Source: Phallusia mammillata
Lineage: Eukaryota; Chordata; Ascidiacea; Phlebobranchia; Ascidiidae
Direction of reading: 5' to 3'
DNA: 64,000 bases
Assembly: GCA_003260075.1 (NCBI GenBank)
Contig: QLIY01000067.1
Span: 216,129 to 280,128 of the forward strand
Positions within the stretch are counted from its first letter, which is position 1. The number at the start of each line of letters is the position of its first letter. The position numbers and the translations under genes are program-made. This document shows positions 1 through 12,140 of the stretch, piece after piece. The notes below the pieces were generated by a model, which was not told the origin of the DNA, did no database searches, and was given only the letters and a program-made list of their open reading frames with translations.

Positions 1-103
1 TCTTTATATTTTTTGTACCACTCTTGCTTCACCAACTGGAGCAACAGGTGGACAAAAAGCCAAATTTTGTAATGTTTAGTATAAATTTCTTCATGCATTT
101 TAG

Positions 104-3100
104 GAAATGTCACTATTCTTTATTTGGAAAAAGAATTGAACACAACTACTTTGGCAAAACTTGAAAGTTTTAGTGGGAAAATACAAAATATTTCTTGGTA
201 CCAAAAAGAAATGTTTGTTTCTGGTAAATATAAATTTCAGAAATTGACATCCATTTTGAAGGATTATATTTTTTTAAGTTTAAATCAGACTTCATTGTTT
301 TGTTTTTTTATTTGATTTTGATAAAGTTTTTATTTTATGTTAAACCTACAAACTAGAAATTACAATTTTACTTGTTTTTTGTCTGCAAATACTTCTGACA
401 TATGGAAAAGTTTTTGAAACAAACCTGTTTAATTTCAGGACCCAGTGGACAGTTGAACTGGTACCATGTTGACACTGATGTTATACTGGTATCCAAATTT
501 GTACTACCTCAAGCAAAACATCGGTGGCATATGGATGCATTGATTGTAAATTCAGAATCACAAGATCATGTGATTTGTGGTGATAGAAGAGGTTCAATAC
601 ATTTGTTTGTTAAAGGTAAGTGTAGACTTAATATGCCAACTAAGAATAAAAACAAAAGTGTTGTGAGGATTAAGGTATAATGCTTTTAGCATTGTCATAT
701 GTGTTTTATATTACAGACATACCGGTTTAGGTGTTACTCTGTCATTTGTTAGTTTCATTTTTGTTTTTGAATCAAAGTGGGTTGCTTCCTTTATGATATT
801 TTGTATGATAAAACAACTATTTAACATGGATTTTAGTATCCCAAAGTCATGTGGCTGACATTTCTATTTTGTCAACAAATTAACCTCCAATTGTTTCTGG
901 AAAAGAACATACTGCAAAGATTTTTTTAATAAGAAAAAGTACATATGCAAGATCTGTGATGGCCCCCCCCCCATTTCTATTTTGTCAACAAATTAACCTC
1001 CAATTGTTTCTGGAAAAGAATATTCTGCAAAGATTTTTTTAATTAGAAAAAGTACATACGCAAGATTTGTGATGTTGCTATTTTTTGTGAAGGTCAATCT
1101 GTTCCTGTCTGTACTATTCATGGAGTGCATGGTAAACATGGGGTTACTTCTCTTGATAAACATGGAAATATTATAATAAGCACAGGACGAGATGGCTACT
1201 GGAGGCAATTCTGTGTGAATACTAGCAAAATTGAAATGCTTACGCAACATAGGTCTGCTCAGGTATGTAACAGTGTTACAAAAAATTATTGTAAAAGGAT
1301 TAATATTTGCCATATATTTTGAGGTTTCATGTTCAAATTTGTACTTACCAATTTTTGAAAACCAGTTTCATTGCATTATTTGATCTATTTTTTTCTAATC
1401 TATTTTTTTAAAGAGCCAGTCCTACTTCATGTGTTAGGTTTTTATTTAAGAGTGTTCACATTCTTATATTTTATTGTAGAAATGAATTTCTCAACAAACC
1501 TAATAATATTTTTTGTTGAAATTATGTTTCTTGTACTTTTTAAAAAATGTACATTTTTGGTACCATGCACTTTTACCACTGATGATTCTTTTCAGGGCAT
1601 GGAATGGTTAGAAAACATTAAATTAGAAAATTTCAGACTTTATGTTTACGGTTTTCGAGGCAACAAATTTGTTGTTTGGAGCAAATTTTCAGGTTAGAAA
1701 CTTGCAATTTCAAATTTGATTAGTTTAATCAATACTGAAAATAATTTTGGACAATTTTGCAGGAAATGAAATGTTTTCTGTTGCATGCGGTGGTTGCCAT
1801 CGCTCATGGGATTTCTCAACTGAACTTTCTAAATTTGTTTTTCTGAAAGCAAGTCAACTAAACATTGTTGAGGTTTGTATCCAACAAAAAAAAATCTGCT
1901 CGATTTGACACCAGTGGTTTCCACAAATTAGTATTAATTAAAAAAACATATTTTTGTAGGTTCCTGAAAATGTATTTGAGGAATCACTTGTTGAAGTTGG
2001 GTTCCACAATCACCAAATCAACTGTGTTCGTTTTTTGGCCTCTTATAGTGAACTGACTTTAACCACAAACAAAGCTCTAATGCGGCTTTTCACTGTTATT
2101 GCAGTTATTTTTTTGAAAAGTTGGTGAAAAGTCCAAAAATATCACAACACTNTAGTATTAATTAAATGAAGCTTTATTTTAGCAACATATTTTTGTAGGT
2201 TCCTGAAAATGTATTTGAGGAATCACTTGTTGAAGTTGGGTTCCACAATCACCAAATCAACTGTGTTCGTTTTTTGGCCTCTTATGCACATGATGATTGT
2301 CATGTAGATATTATTGCTACAGCCAGTGAAGACACCAAAGTCATAATCACTAAACTACTGCATAATAAAGATGTTTGCAAGGTAAAAAAAACTAACTAAG
2401 GGCCTTAAACGCCTAACAATACAAAACTTCATGACAGAACAAATTGTATTTACCTTTTTTAAGATGCCATGTCTAAAGTTTTTTTAAGATGCCATGGATT
2501 TGACTTTATGCCTCAGTATTTCATAATTCATGCATTAGAAAAAATTAGTCATGTATAACTGATTTTTCTATGTGACATATTTTATGCTGTTTCAGCTAAA
2601 ACCTTGCATAACCTTGTGTTGTAAATATCTGCAAGAGTTTTTGTGTTAATATTGTATAACATCCCCCCGGCCATATTTATCAGATTTAATTTTATGGCAT
2701 TTTCCTTTCAGGCTGAAGTTCTCCATGTGATTGATGATCATTGCTCAAATGTTCGTTCAATCCGTGTGTTGACATCATCAGAAACTGACATCACGAAAGA
2801 AATATTGATGGTCACTGTTGGCGGGAGAGCAACAATCAATGTATACAATATCCAGATACAAAAACTTGCATCCAATAAAGTAAGAACATTGAAAATGTCC
2901 ATTTGTATTGTTTTGAGTGACTGTTTGTTTTCACAACTTTCTTTTAAAAGAGGACTTATTAAGTTGGTACATCGAGATTTTAAAATTAAATTCATGTATT
3001 ACACCCACATAGCACCTTTATTTCAGTTGCAATTTCTTAACAAGCCAACCTCACCCTGGAATGTTCTATGGCTGTGGGCATACTGTATTGATATTAGAGC

Positions 3101-5828
3101 TGTCACACCACAAACCCCCCCCCCCGAGATTTTAAAATTCAATTCATGTATTACACCCACATAGCACCTTTATTTCGGTTGCAATTTCTTAACAAGCCAA
3201 CCTCACCCTGTAATGTTCTAAGGCTGTGGGCATACTGTATTGATATTACAGCTGTCACACCACAATCCTTGTTCCACTATTTATGCCCACTATGTTTTTG
3301 CGCCTAATAATGTGTTAGCTAAATTGTAAGAAATATTACTAAAAAACTTACTGTTGTAGCGGTCATGATATTAATGTGTACAATGTTTACATTAACGTGA
3401 GCATTAAGTGTGTGAGAATGTTGCACACCACGTGGCTTTGCGGCTTCACTGTGGAAACCACTTTTTAATGTATGCTGTAATGCTTGGTGAAGCTTTTACT
3501 TTTTTTAATAGCTTGTATTTTAATACCAGGTGCCCTGTTTGGTGAAACATGTGGCAACATACAAGAGTGGTGCTTCCCCAGATATGAGATTTATGGATGT
3601 TGCAGCTTGGAAGTCAGGTAATGATAAACCTCAAAGAAAAAAATGTCTTCAGTGGTAAAATTATGTTGTGAGTGTTTAATTTAGACTAAGTTTTTTATTC
3701 AACCTAAACTTCCCAGTCCCTACCCATGGTAGAGCTACTAACACCATAACGAGAATCACACCCCAAATTTGATTTGTTATATCTCCAAAAATGCTCACGG
3801 TTAGGGCTATTAGGGTCGGGGTAAGGTATTAGCACTTAAAATTCAATAAAACTAACCCAAAAAATTAGTTACTAATGTAAAAAATTTATGTAAATATTTC
3901 CCAACCCAACCCATTTATAGCAGCTAAATAAAATTCAGCTCTTTACGCCCCCTTGTGAAAGCGAAGTTGTGATTCTCGTTATGGTGTTAGTAGCTCTACC
4001 CTTACCCATATACTCATATCATGAATACAGACAGGCAAAATTTGTAGCAAATGTGAGTGTATTTGAGATCAGTTGCGGCTACGAAATAAAATGATACAAA
4101 ATCCCCCCCCCCCATGGTTCCGTTTGAATGACAACACAATAACCCTGTTAAGTAAGTAAAACTGGACAATAGACTAGTAACAAAATGACAAATGATATGC
4201 GCGTAGTCTAGGCTTGTGTTTCAAGCAAAGTTGAATATAGACCTGTGCTTCTAAACCGCATGTTATGTTGAACCTTTGGGGAATATTGTGACTTTATCAG
4301 AAAAATGAAAACTTCTCGAAAAAAATTAAATGAGTAAAAATCTGGCAAAAGCAAAAGGAATATTGTAACAATTCAGCATGTTTGCCCCCCCCCCAACCCA
4401 TTTATAGCCGCTAAATAAAAAATTCAGCTCTTTACGCCACCTTGTGAAAGCGAAGTTGTGATTCTCATTATGGTGTTAGTAGCTCTACCCTTACCCATAT
4501 ACTCATATCATGAAAACAGACATTTGTAGCAAATGTGAGTGTATTTGAGATCAGTTACGGCTACAAAATAAAATGATACAAAATAAATTTTGTGACGCAG
4601 ATAATGACGGACACATGGTGGCGGTAGCGTGCTCGGACGGAAAAATGCGATGGTTCCGTTTGAATGACAACACAATAACCCTGTTAAGTAAGTAAAAATT
4701 GACAATAGACGAGTAACAAAATGACAAATGAGAAGCGTGCAGTTTATGCTGGTGGTTTAAGCAAAGTTGAAACATAGACCTGTGGTTCTAAACCGAATGT
4801 TATATTAAACCTTTGGGAAATAATGAACCTTTCCCAAAAATCAAACTTCTCTGAAAATTTAAAAATCTTGCAAAAGCGAAGGAATAATGTAACAATTCAG
4901 CATGTTCATTAGTGTTAATTACCACAGATCCAGCTCTATGCTGCAAAAGTTTATCAAAATTTGAACTAAATTGGTGCGCTGTTTGAATGCCTTTTGTCAA
5001 GATGTAGTGCTTTTAAAAATAGGATGTATACATTAACTATGGTCCACAGTAAAATTGTTTTACAATTGGTGAAACTTATGTGACTGCCCTTAAGCCCTGA
5101 GAGATCAGTGTAACTTGGTGTTGTACAACAGGAGGTAGAATTTAATCGAAAAAGTGTAAAACAGCTGAATAAACCGAATTGTTTGTTTAATGATCAATTG
5201 AACAGCACACTGACTCCAATGAATTACAAAAATACCTGATTGTGCACAAATAGAAACAAAAAATTAAGGAACATGATTTTTTGCATCAGGTGAATCGCGA
5301 GACACCGGACACTGTTACCTCGTGACTTCACGCATCAACGATCACACACTCGCCGCTGGAACGGACGGATTCGTACGCATTATGACGTCAGAAGGAAGTG
5401 AGGTATCGCGGTTTCGAAAGAATCAGTCAGGCGTGAACGCGATCGCCTTCTGTCACATGACCTTCCAAGGCGCGAGACACGGTTGCTTGGCAACGGGCGG
5501 CGACGACAACTCGATCCGACTGACGATGCTGAAATTCGAGAGAGGCGCGGTAGAAGAAGTTTCGCACTGCACTGTCGAGGATGCGCACGCCACCCAAGTC
5601 ACGGGGCTCCACCTAGCGGAGAGCGAGTTTGGCGCTCAGTTAGTTTCCACTTCGATTGATCAACGAGTAACTTTGTGGCGCATAAGTACGTTCGAAGACG
5701 ATGACAAAACAAACCTCCGCTGTCAGCATTTGGGTTCAAAGTTCACGCATATCGCAGACGTTTCGTGCATTGACGTCATCCGAGATCGTTACGTCATCAG
5801 CGGGCGCGGATTTCAGGTGATGACGTAA
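104..5828 (+). CDS. WDR6: WD repeat-containing protein 6 (WDR6), C-terminal half
   Basis: WDR6 (yeast Trm734/Rtt10) is a WD40 scaffold that partners the FTSJ1-type methyltransferase for 2'-O-methylation of the tRNA anticodon loop. Exons I can join in phase: 104-223, 439-615, 1093-1262, 1596-1692, 1763-1872, 2199-2381, 2712-2879, 3530-3617, 4601-4687 and 5290-5828. Family landmarks appear in order: CGDRRGS, HGKHGVTS then STGRDG, NKFVVW, CGGCHRSW, a SEDTKV blade, VGGRA, ACSDGK, and near the end HATQVTGL, STSIDQRVTLWR and a GRGFQV ending. The N-terminal half lies upstream of the window. The last exon is much richer in GC and CpG than the rest. The ending is uncertain: CAG|GTGATG at 5814-5822 could be a donor to a further short exon instead of coding Val-Met-Thr-stop. 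Identity is confident; exon 1093-1262 has the least certain start. Confidence 0.94.
1960..2160 (+). repeat. Partial second copy of a WDR6 exon, ending at an N junction
   Basis: Bases 1960-2046, with their upstream TTTTTGTAG acceptor, match 2199-2285 almost exactly. This copy then diverges before the exon's natural end and lacks the donor. A single N at 2152 is followed by the full exon. It is best read as an alternative haplotype segment left in the assembly, not a second functional exon, because including it would repeat the same residues and hit a stop. Confidence 0.75.
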
Positions 5829-5974
5829 ACTTTGGAATCGGACCCAAAGTCGTGATTTTATGATGTCGCCGGGCCCCCCCCCCGCTCAGTTAGTTTCCAC
5901 TTCGATTGATCAACGAGTAACTTTGTGGCGCTTAAGTACGTTCGAAGACAAAACAAGCCTCCGTCCCCCCCCCC

Positions 5975-8900
5975 GGCTCGAAGTGGCGAACACCGGGTGT
6001 CGTCGTTGAGCAGGTTGGTTCGGAAAGGGGAAAATCCCTGATCCGAACGTTTCCGATCTGGTCCGGTGACGAAAGTTCGGGTTGACTTCGGGGCAAAGGA
6101 ATGTCCGAAATCATCCGAACCCCCGTTGTCATGGTAATGATCCCTTGTTTTTCTGCAGAACGAGATTTTTTAGGATGATTTTACCAGAGGTATCTTTTAA
6201 GTGTTGCAGGTTTAAATGAAATATATTTTTGCTTTGTGGCCCCCCCCCCGGCAAAGGAATGTCCGAAATCATCCGAACCCCCGTTGTCATGGTAATGGTC
6301 CCTTGTTTTTCTGCAGAACGAAATTTTATAGGATAATTTTACCAGAGATATCTATAAAGTGTTGCAGGTATGATATCGTTGTGGGAGAAATATATTTTCG
6401 GAATTTGAAAAACTTACAAGTGCGACTTTCTGGTTTCCCGTTTCATGTCGAGTTGCATCAACGAATCGAGTCGATCTCCACTCAGTTTCGCTGCAATAAA
6501 GAGATTTAGCGTTTTGATACATCAACCGCCGAGCATATGCAATTAGATAATTCGTCTCATTCCTAACGTTTTAACAATAGTTGTTGCTACCATAGAAATA
6601 AACATGAAATTGCATTGTACATGAAGACTTGATTTCGACAAAAATACACTTAAATTTGTCATTACCCCCCCCCCACCGCCGAGCATATGCAATTAGATAA
6701 TTCGTCTCATTCCTAACGTTTTGACAATAGTTGATGCTACCATAGAAATAAACATGAAATTGCATTGTACATGAAGACTTTATTTCGACAAAAATACACT
6801 TAAATTTGTCATTATTTTTACCTGGTTTTGGCAGATGAACTGGCTGTGTCCGCATTTGGGTTGGAATAAATTTGTACTTGTTTGTTTCACCGCCAGAGGG
6901 CAGCTCGGAGAGCCAGGTCTCCGCCACCAAGGGCGACTCCTGGCGGAATGTCTTAGTCGGCCTACACAGAAGGTTGCATTGAAAGACGGTTATGTGCTTT
7001 TTATATCCTCAGTGGGCGGGCAACGCCTAAATGCGTTATGCTCACATAGAGTCCGCCGTCGATCTGCCCGTTTTATTACAAGTCCGTTAAATCATTATTT
7101 ATTTGATTTATTCAACTCAGTGACCTCTTTTCATTCGACTCGTCAGTTCCCCTGGGTTGGAGCAATGCCGCTTAAGACTCTTGCTTAATGAAACACAAAT
7201 GGTCGCGATTAGAACTTACAACTTTGTGAACAAAATGCGAAGGCCAAGCCTAGTCACAACCAAAAGCTCAAGTTTATCTCCCCCCCCCCGGTTGGAATAA
7301 ATTTGTACTTGTTTGTTTCACCGCCAGAGGGCAGCTCTGAGAGCCAGGTCTCCGCCACCAAAGGCGACTCCTGGCGGAAGGTCTTAGTAGGCCTACATAC
7401 AAGGTTGGATTGAAAGACGGTTATGTTTTTTTATATCCTCAGTGGGCGGGGAACGCCTAAATGCGTTATGCTCACATAGAGTCCGCCGTCGAGCTGCCCG
7501 TTTTATTACAAGTCCGTTAAGTCATTATTTATTTGATTTATTCAACTTAGTGACTTCAATTTAATTCTACTCGTCAGTTCCCCTGGGTTGGAGCAACGCC
7601 GCTTAAGACTCTTGCTTAATGAAACACAAATGGTCGCGATTAGAACTTACAACTTTGTGAACAAAATGCGGAAGGCCAAACCTAGTCACAACCAAAAGCT
7701 CAAGTTTATCTATAATATGGTGGGTAAGTTTGAAGAGTTAGGAGCACCCAAACAGGAGTTTCATACCAGAAAAGTCGAGACAGAATTTGTGCACCGCCAT
7801 TTTCTTACCTGTGAGCTCCAGTAAATGTTTTGTAGTTGATTGGTGCCAATGGCGGATTCTTCTTTCTGGTTGGCGGGTAAGCATCATGATCTGACCAATA
7901 ACCTTTCGAGGGAGTTTTTAAACGTGCTACGATCGTTTTCGGGTCTTCCAAGAAAATGTGATGATCAGAAGTGGATTTAGCGAGATTTAAAGCCTGGTTC
8001 GTTGCTTCTGGAAAATGGTTGGGTCATATAGTTCGGTAAGGAAAGCCGTTCACAATTTTGCACTTAGGAGACTTGCAGCTGTATCAGTGTCAAAATTTAC
8101 AATAAATAAATTCAGGCAACTTGTGGAAGTTTAAAATAGTTTAAACTATTTTTCGCGACAAAAACTTGCAAAAAAGTGGTTTGTTCGGTTTGTAACTGTT
8201 GCAGAAATGACGTGCAAATGTGGCGTTAAAACTGTTTGAAATATCTTTGCACTGAACCTTATGCCTTACCTGACAGTGATAGTGGCTTCAGCTTTGCAGA
8301 TGTTTCTAAAACAAAAAGACAACATTTTTGAAACGACATCAAACTGGGAATTAAAGTTTAGAAGATCAAACTTGAAATATTTTAGTTTTTTTAAAGATAA
8401 AATTGCGACGATAACGAATCGATTGTTAAGTCATGACAACAACCCCCAAATCGGCGAAATGAAATACTCTAACTTTGACTCATACTTAAGCCGCGCTAAT
8501 ATTTTTTTAAATATGCCAACATATTGCCGGATTTAAAAACATAAGGTTAGAAAACGTATGCAGTATAAATGGCAAAACAACCTAATTTTTCAACCCATAA
8601 CATCTTTAGCCTACCTTTATTTCTGGGAGTAATTTCGTCCGATGAATCAGAACTATTGGACGAAAGTTTTCTCCTCGATATTTTAAACCGGGTTCGGTGC
8701 AGAGTTTTCTCTCGAACCAACTTGTGTTCAGGCGGGGGAGGATAATCCGTAGCATCGTGGTGCGATCTCTCGATTGCAGGAACACGGGGAAGAGAGGACC
8801 TAACGACACGTATAAATTAAACTGTTGCCAAATACAATTTTGTGTTTCTGTGTAACACAGAACTCACAACAGATAAAGTTTATTAAATACCGATAGATGG

Positions 8901-10077
8901 CGTAAAGAGCACAGGTTTTTACATTAACAGTGAGGCTGGGATAGGGTACTGAATTTTTAGTTAGTTTTATTGCTTTTTTTTATAAATACCCAACCCTAAT
9001 AACCGTCAGCATTTCACGCAATTTGCATACAAATGATCGCAAATGCTCTTTGTGCCACCTAACGATATTTAGCAAGCTATGTCTGATATGACTTCTTGCG
9101 TTAGTTGAATTTCTACACTTTTTTCTTTTTACCTGTGTCCAGTGTTTGGATTCCTTACAACGTTAATGAATGATCGTTCTTTGTCCGATAAAGCAGCTGA
9201 ATTTACTGGCTTTGCTCGTTGTCGTGGCAACAGCTGTCGTCTCGTGATTGGCTGATTATTTGAGGTCTCGTCGTCGAAAGGGAAAAGTTCGTTCCAAGTT
9301 ACAGGTTCGATGGAAAGTTTTGACTGGCTTTGTTTGTCTGTAAAAAATAACAAAAACGCCCCCCCCCCGGGGAAGAGAGGACCTACCGACACGTATAAAT
9401 TAAACCGTTGTCAAATACAATTTTGTGTTTTTGTATAACACAAGAACTCACAACAGATAAAGTTTACTAAATACCAATAGATGGCGTAAAGAGCACAGGT
9501 ATTTACATTAACAGTGAGGCTGGGATAGGGTACTGAATTTTTAGTTAGTATTATTGTTTTTTTTTTATAAATACCCAACCCTAGTAGCCTCCCCCCCCCC
9601 CTGATTATTTGAGGTCTCGTCGTCGAAAGGGAAAAGTTCGTTCCAAGTAACAGGTTCGATGGAAAGTTTTGACTGGCTTTGTTTGTCTGTTAAAAATAAC
9701 AAAAACGTCCCCCCCCCCGCAATTTGCATACAAATGATCGCAAATGCTCTTTGTGCCACCTAACGACATTTACCAAACTGTGTCTGATATGAGTTCCTGC
9801 GTTAGTTGAACTTCTACACTTTTTCTTTGTACCTGCCCCCCCCCCGCAATTTGCATACAAATGATCGCAAATGCTCTTTGTGCCACCTAACGATATTTAG
9901 CAAGCTATGTCTGATATGACTTCTTGCGTTAGTTGAATTTCTACACTTTTTTCTTTTTACCTATGTCCAGTGTTTGGATTCCTTACAACGTTAATGAATG
10001 ATCGTTCTTTGTCCGATAAAGCAGCTGAATTTACTGGCTTTGCTCGTTGTCGTGGCAACAGCTGTCGTCTCGTGATT

Positions 10078-10135
<58 letters not shown>

Positions 10136-12061
10136 TTTTTTTATTGTATTCCTGATTTTTGTTTGAATAATGTGCTGATTTACACTCATGAAAAGTAACA
10201 ATCATTTTGTTCTTGTTTAAAACTCCACTCTTCACCTAACAACAGGCACTTTTGTGCATTTATAATGGTGGAAAAAAGGCAAAACATAATAAAAAAACGT
10301 ATGCAGTAAACCTCGGTTAAACTGGATTCGGTTAATCCCGATCTTTGCCTAATGCGGACAAAACTCGGGGTACAAATCATTTGTAATGTGGCAAGGCTTT
10401 AACTAATGACATCGGTTAACCCAAAACTTCGCCTAATTCGGATAACTTTTTTGGTCCAAACGGATCCGGATTAACCGAGGTTTACTGTTTATATAAATTG
10501 CAATGTGCGGGTTTAACGAAAAATTAACGCAACAGCATTTCTTTTTCTTAAACACACTTAGCAATATAAAAACCAAACGCTCAGACCCCAGTATTACCTG
10601 GCCTTCCACGAATCGGGAATTCAGTTTTTGATTTGTTGAGAAACATGGACAGCTGACCAGTCGATGACGACACCGTTTGCGTGTCGTTACGTGATTGGTG
10701 CTGCCCCCCCCCCAACAGCATTTCTTTTTCTTAAACACACTTAGCAATAAAAAAAACCAAACGCTCAGACCCCAGTATTACCTGGTCTTCCACGAATCGG
10801 AAATTCAGTTTTTGATTTGTTGAGAAACATGGACAGCTGACCAGTTGATGACGACACCGTTTGCGTGTCAGTACGTGATTGGTGCTGAAAAAAAGATAAA
10901 CAGTAAAACTGGACCCTATAACTTCATAATGTGGCATTATTGTTTACCTTTGGTGGGCCACCGGTTAGAACAGCGGAAATATAACGGTCGCTAGTTGGGG
11001 AACTCCCCGATGTAGTAGACGAGTGATTCGCCCAAATCCCATCTTTGGTTGCTGAATGTTCGTATTTGATTGACTTTTCTGAGACACTAGAGACGCATGA
11101 TGAAGGACGAAGCAGTGCGCGTTTCTAAACAAGAATAAAGAGTATATTTTATGTTACAGTGTTGCACTTATTGGCAGTGGTGGAATTCATTTTTCAGCCG
11201 GTTCTTCAGCCTGGGTTTTTAAAATTTGTTTTTTGCATTTGATTGCTAATTTTTGAACCACCAGTTAAACACTATTCTCAGTTTGCAAGATATCCCAAAC
11301 CAAATATGAAATCGTTCTGTAAACACTATTTAAAAAATAATAATAAATCCACACAATAACGTTGTGGTAACAGCATTCTGACTTACTTTATGCTTTTGCC
11401 TTAGTACTGTAATTGAGACTTGAGTTTTCGCTTTTTCCAGTGGAGGTTTCTCAGCAGTTTGAAATTCCTTTGCTTTGAATGAGTGAGTTTTAAGTTTGTG
11501 TCTTCCTGGTTCGTTTTGTGATTTATCTTTGTGAGTTCGTTTCTTGGTGACTTCGCTTTCACACCGACCTTCCGATGTTATCGCGCAAACCTGACAAGTA
11601 AATTTTCACAAAATTAGAACAAGCCCCCCCCCCCTTGAAATTCCTTTGCTTTGAATGAGTGAGTTTTAAGTTTGTGTCTTCCAGGTTCGTTTTGTGATTT
11701 ATCTTTGTGCGTTCGTTTCTTGGTGACTTCGCTTTCACACCGACCTTCCGAAGTTATGGCGCAAACCTGACAAGTAAATTTTCACAAAATTAGAACAAGC
11801 CAAAGCGTTTTTATACCGAAAATCGGATGTCTTATGTTTGACATAATACAACACACATTTGAAATAATAGTGTATTATTTGTTGTATTATATATTCTTTA
11901 TTTTCAATTGATAAAATGTACGTTAAAACAAACGTTTAAATCTTTATTACATGTGTAAATTTGAAAAAGTTTACCGCATTTATTCAACGTAAATGCCCGG
12001 CAAAGCGCATAAATGATATTACGCCAGGCCCATTGAAGGCATTTTAACGAGCCCCAAGCAT

Positions 12062-12140
<79 letters not shown>

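Noticed and set aside
838-890. Extra WDR6 exon starting at TATCCCAAAGTC
   Set aside because: The in-phase reading (VSQSHVADISIL) is attractive but runs into a stop without a donor, and the exon at 1093 joins directly in phase.
1960-2381. Real tandem exon duplication in WDR6
   Set aside because: The first copy is truncated without a donor and abuts an N, and the same pattern recurs at dozens of non-coding joins.
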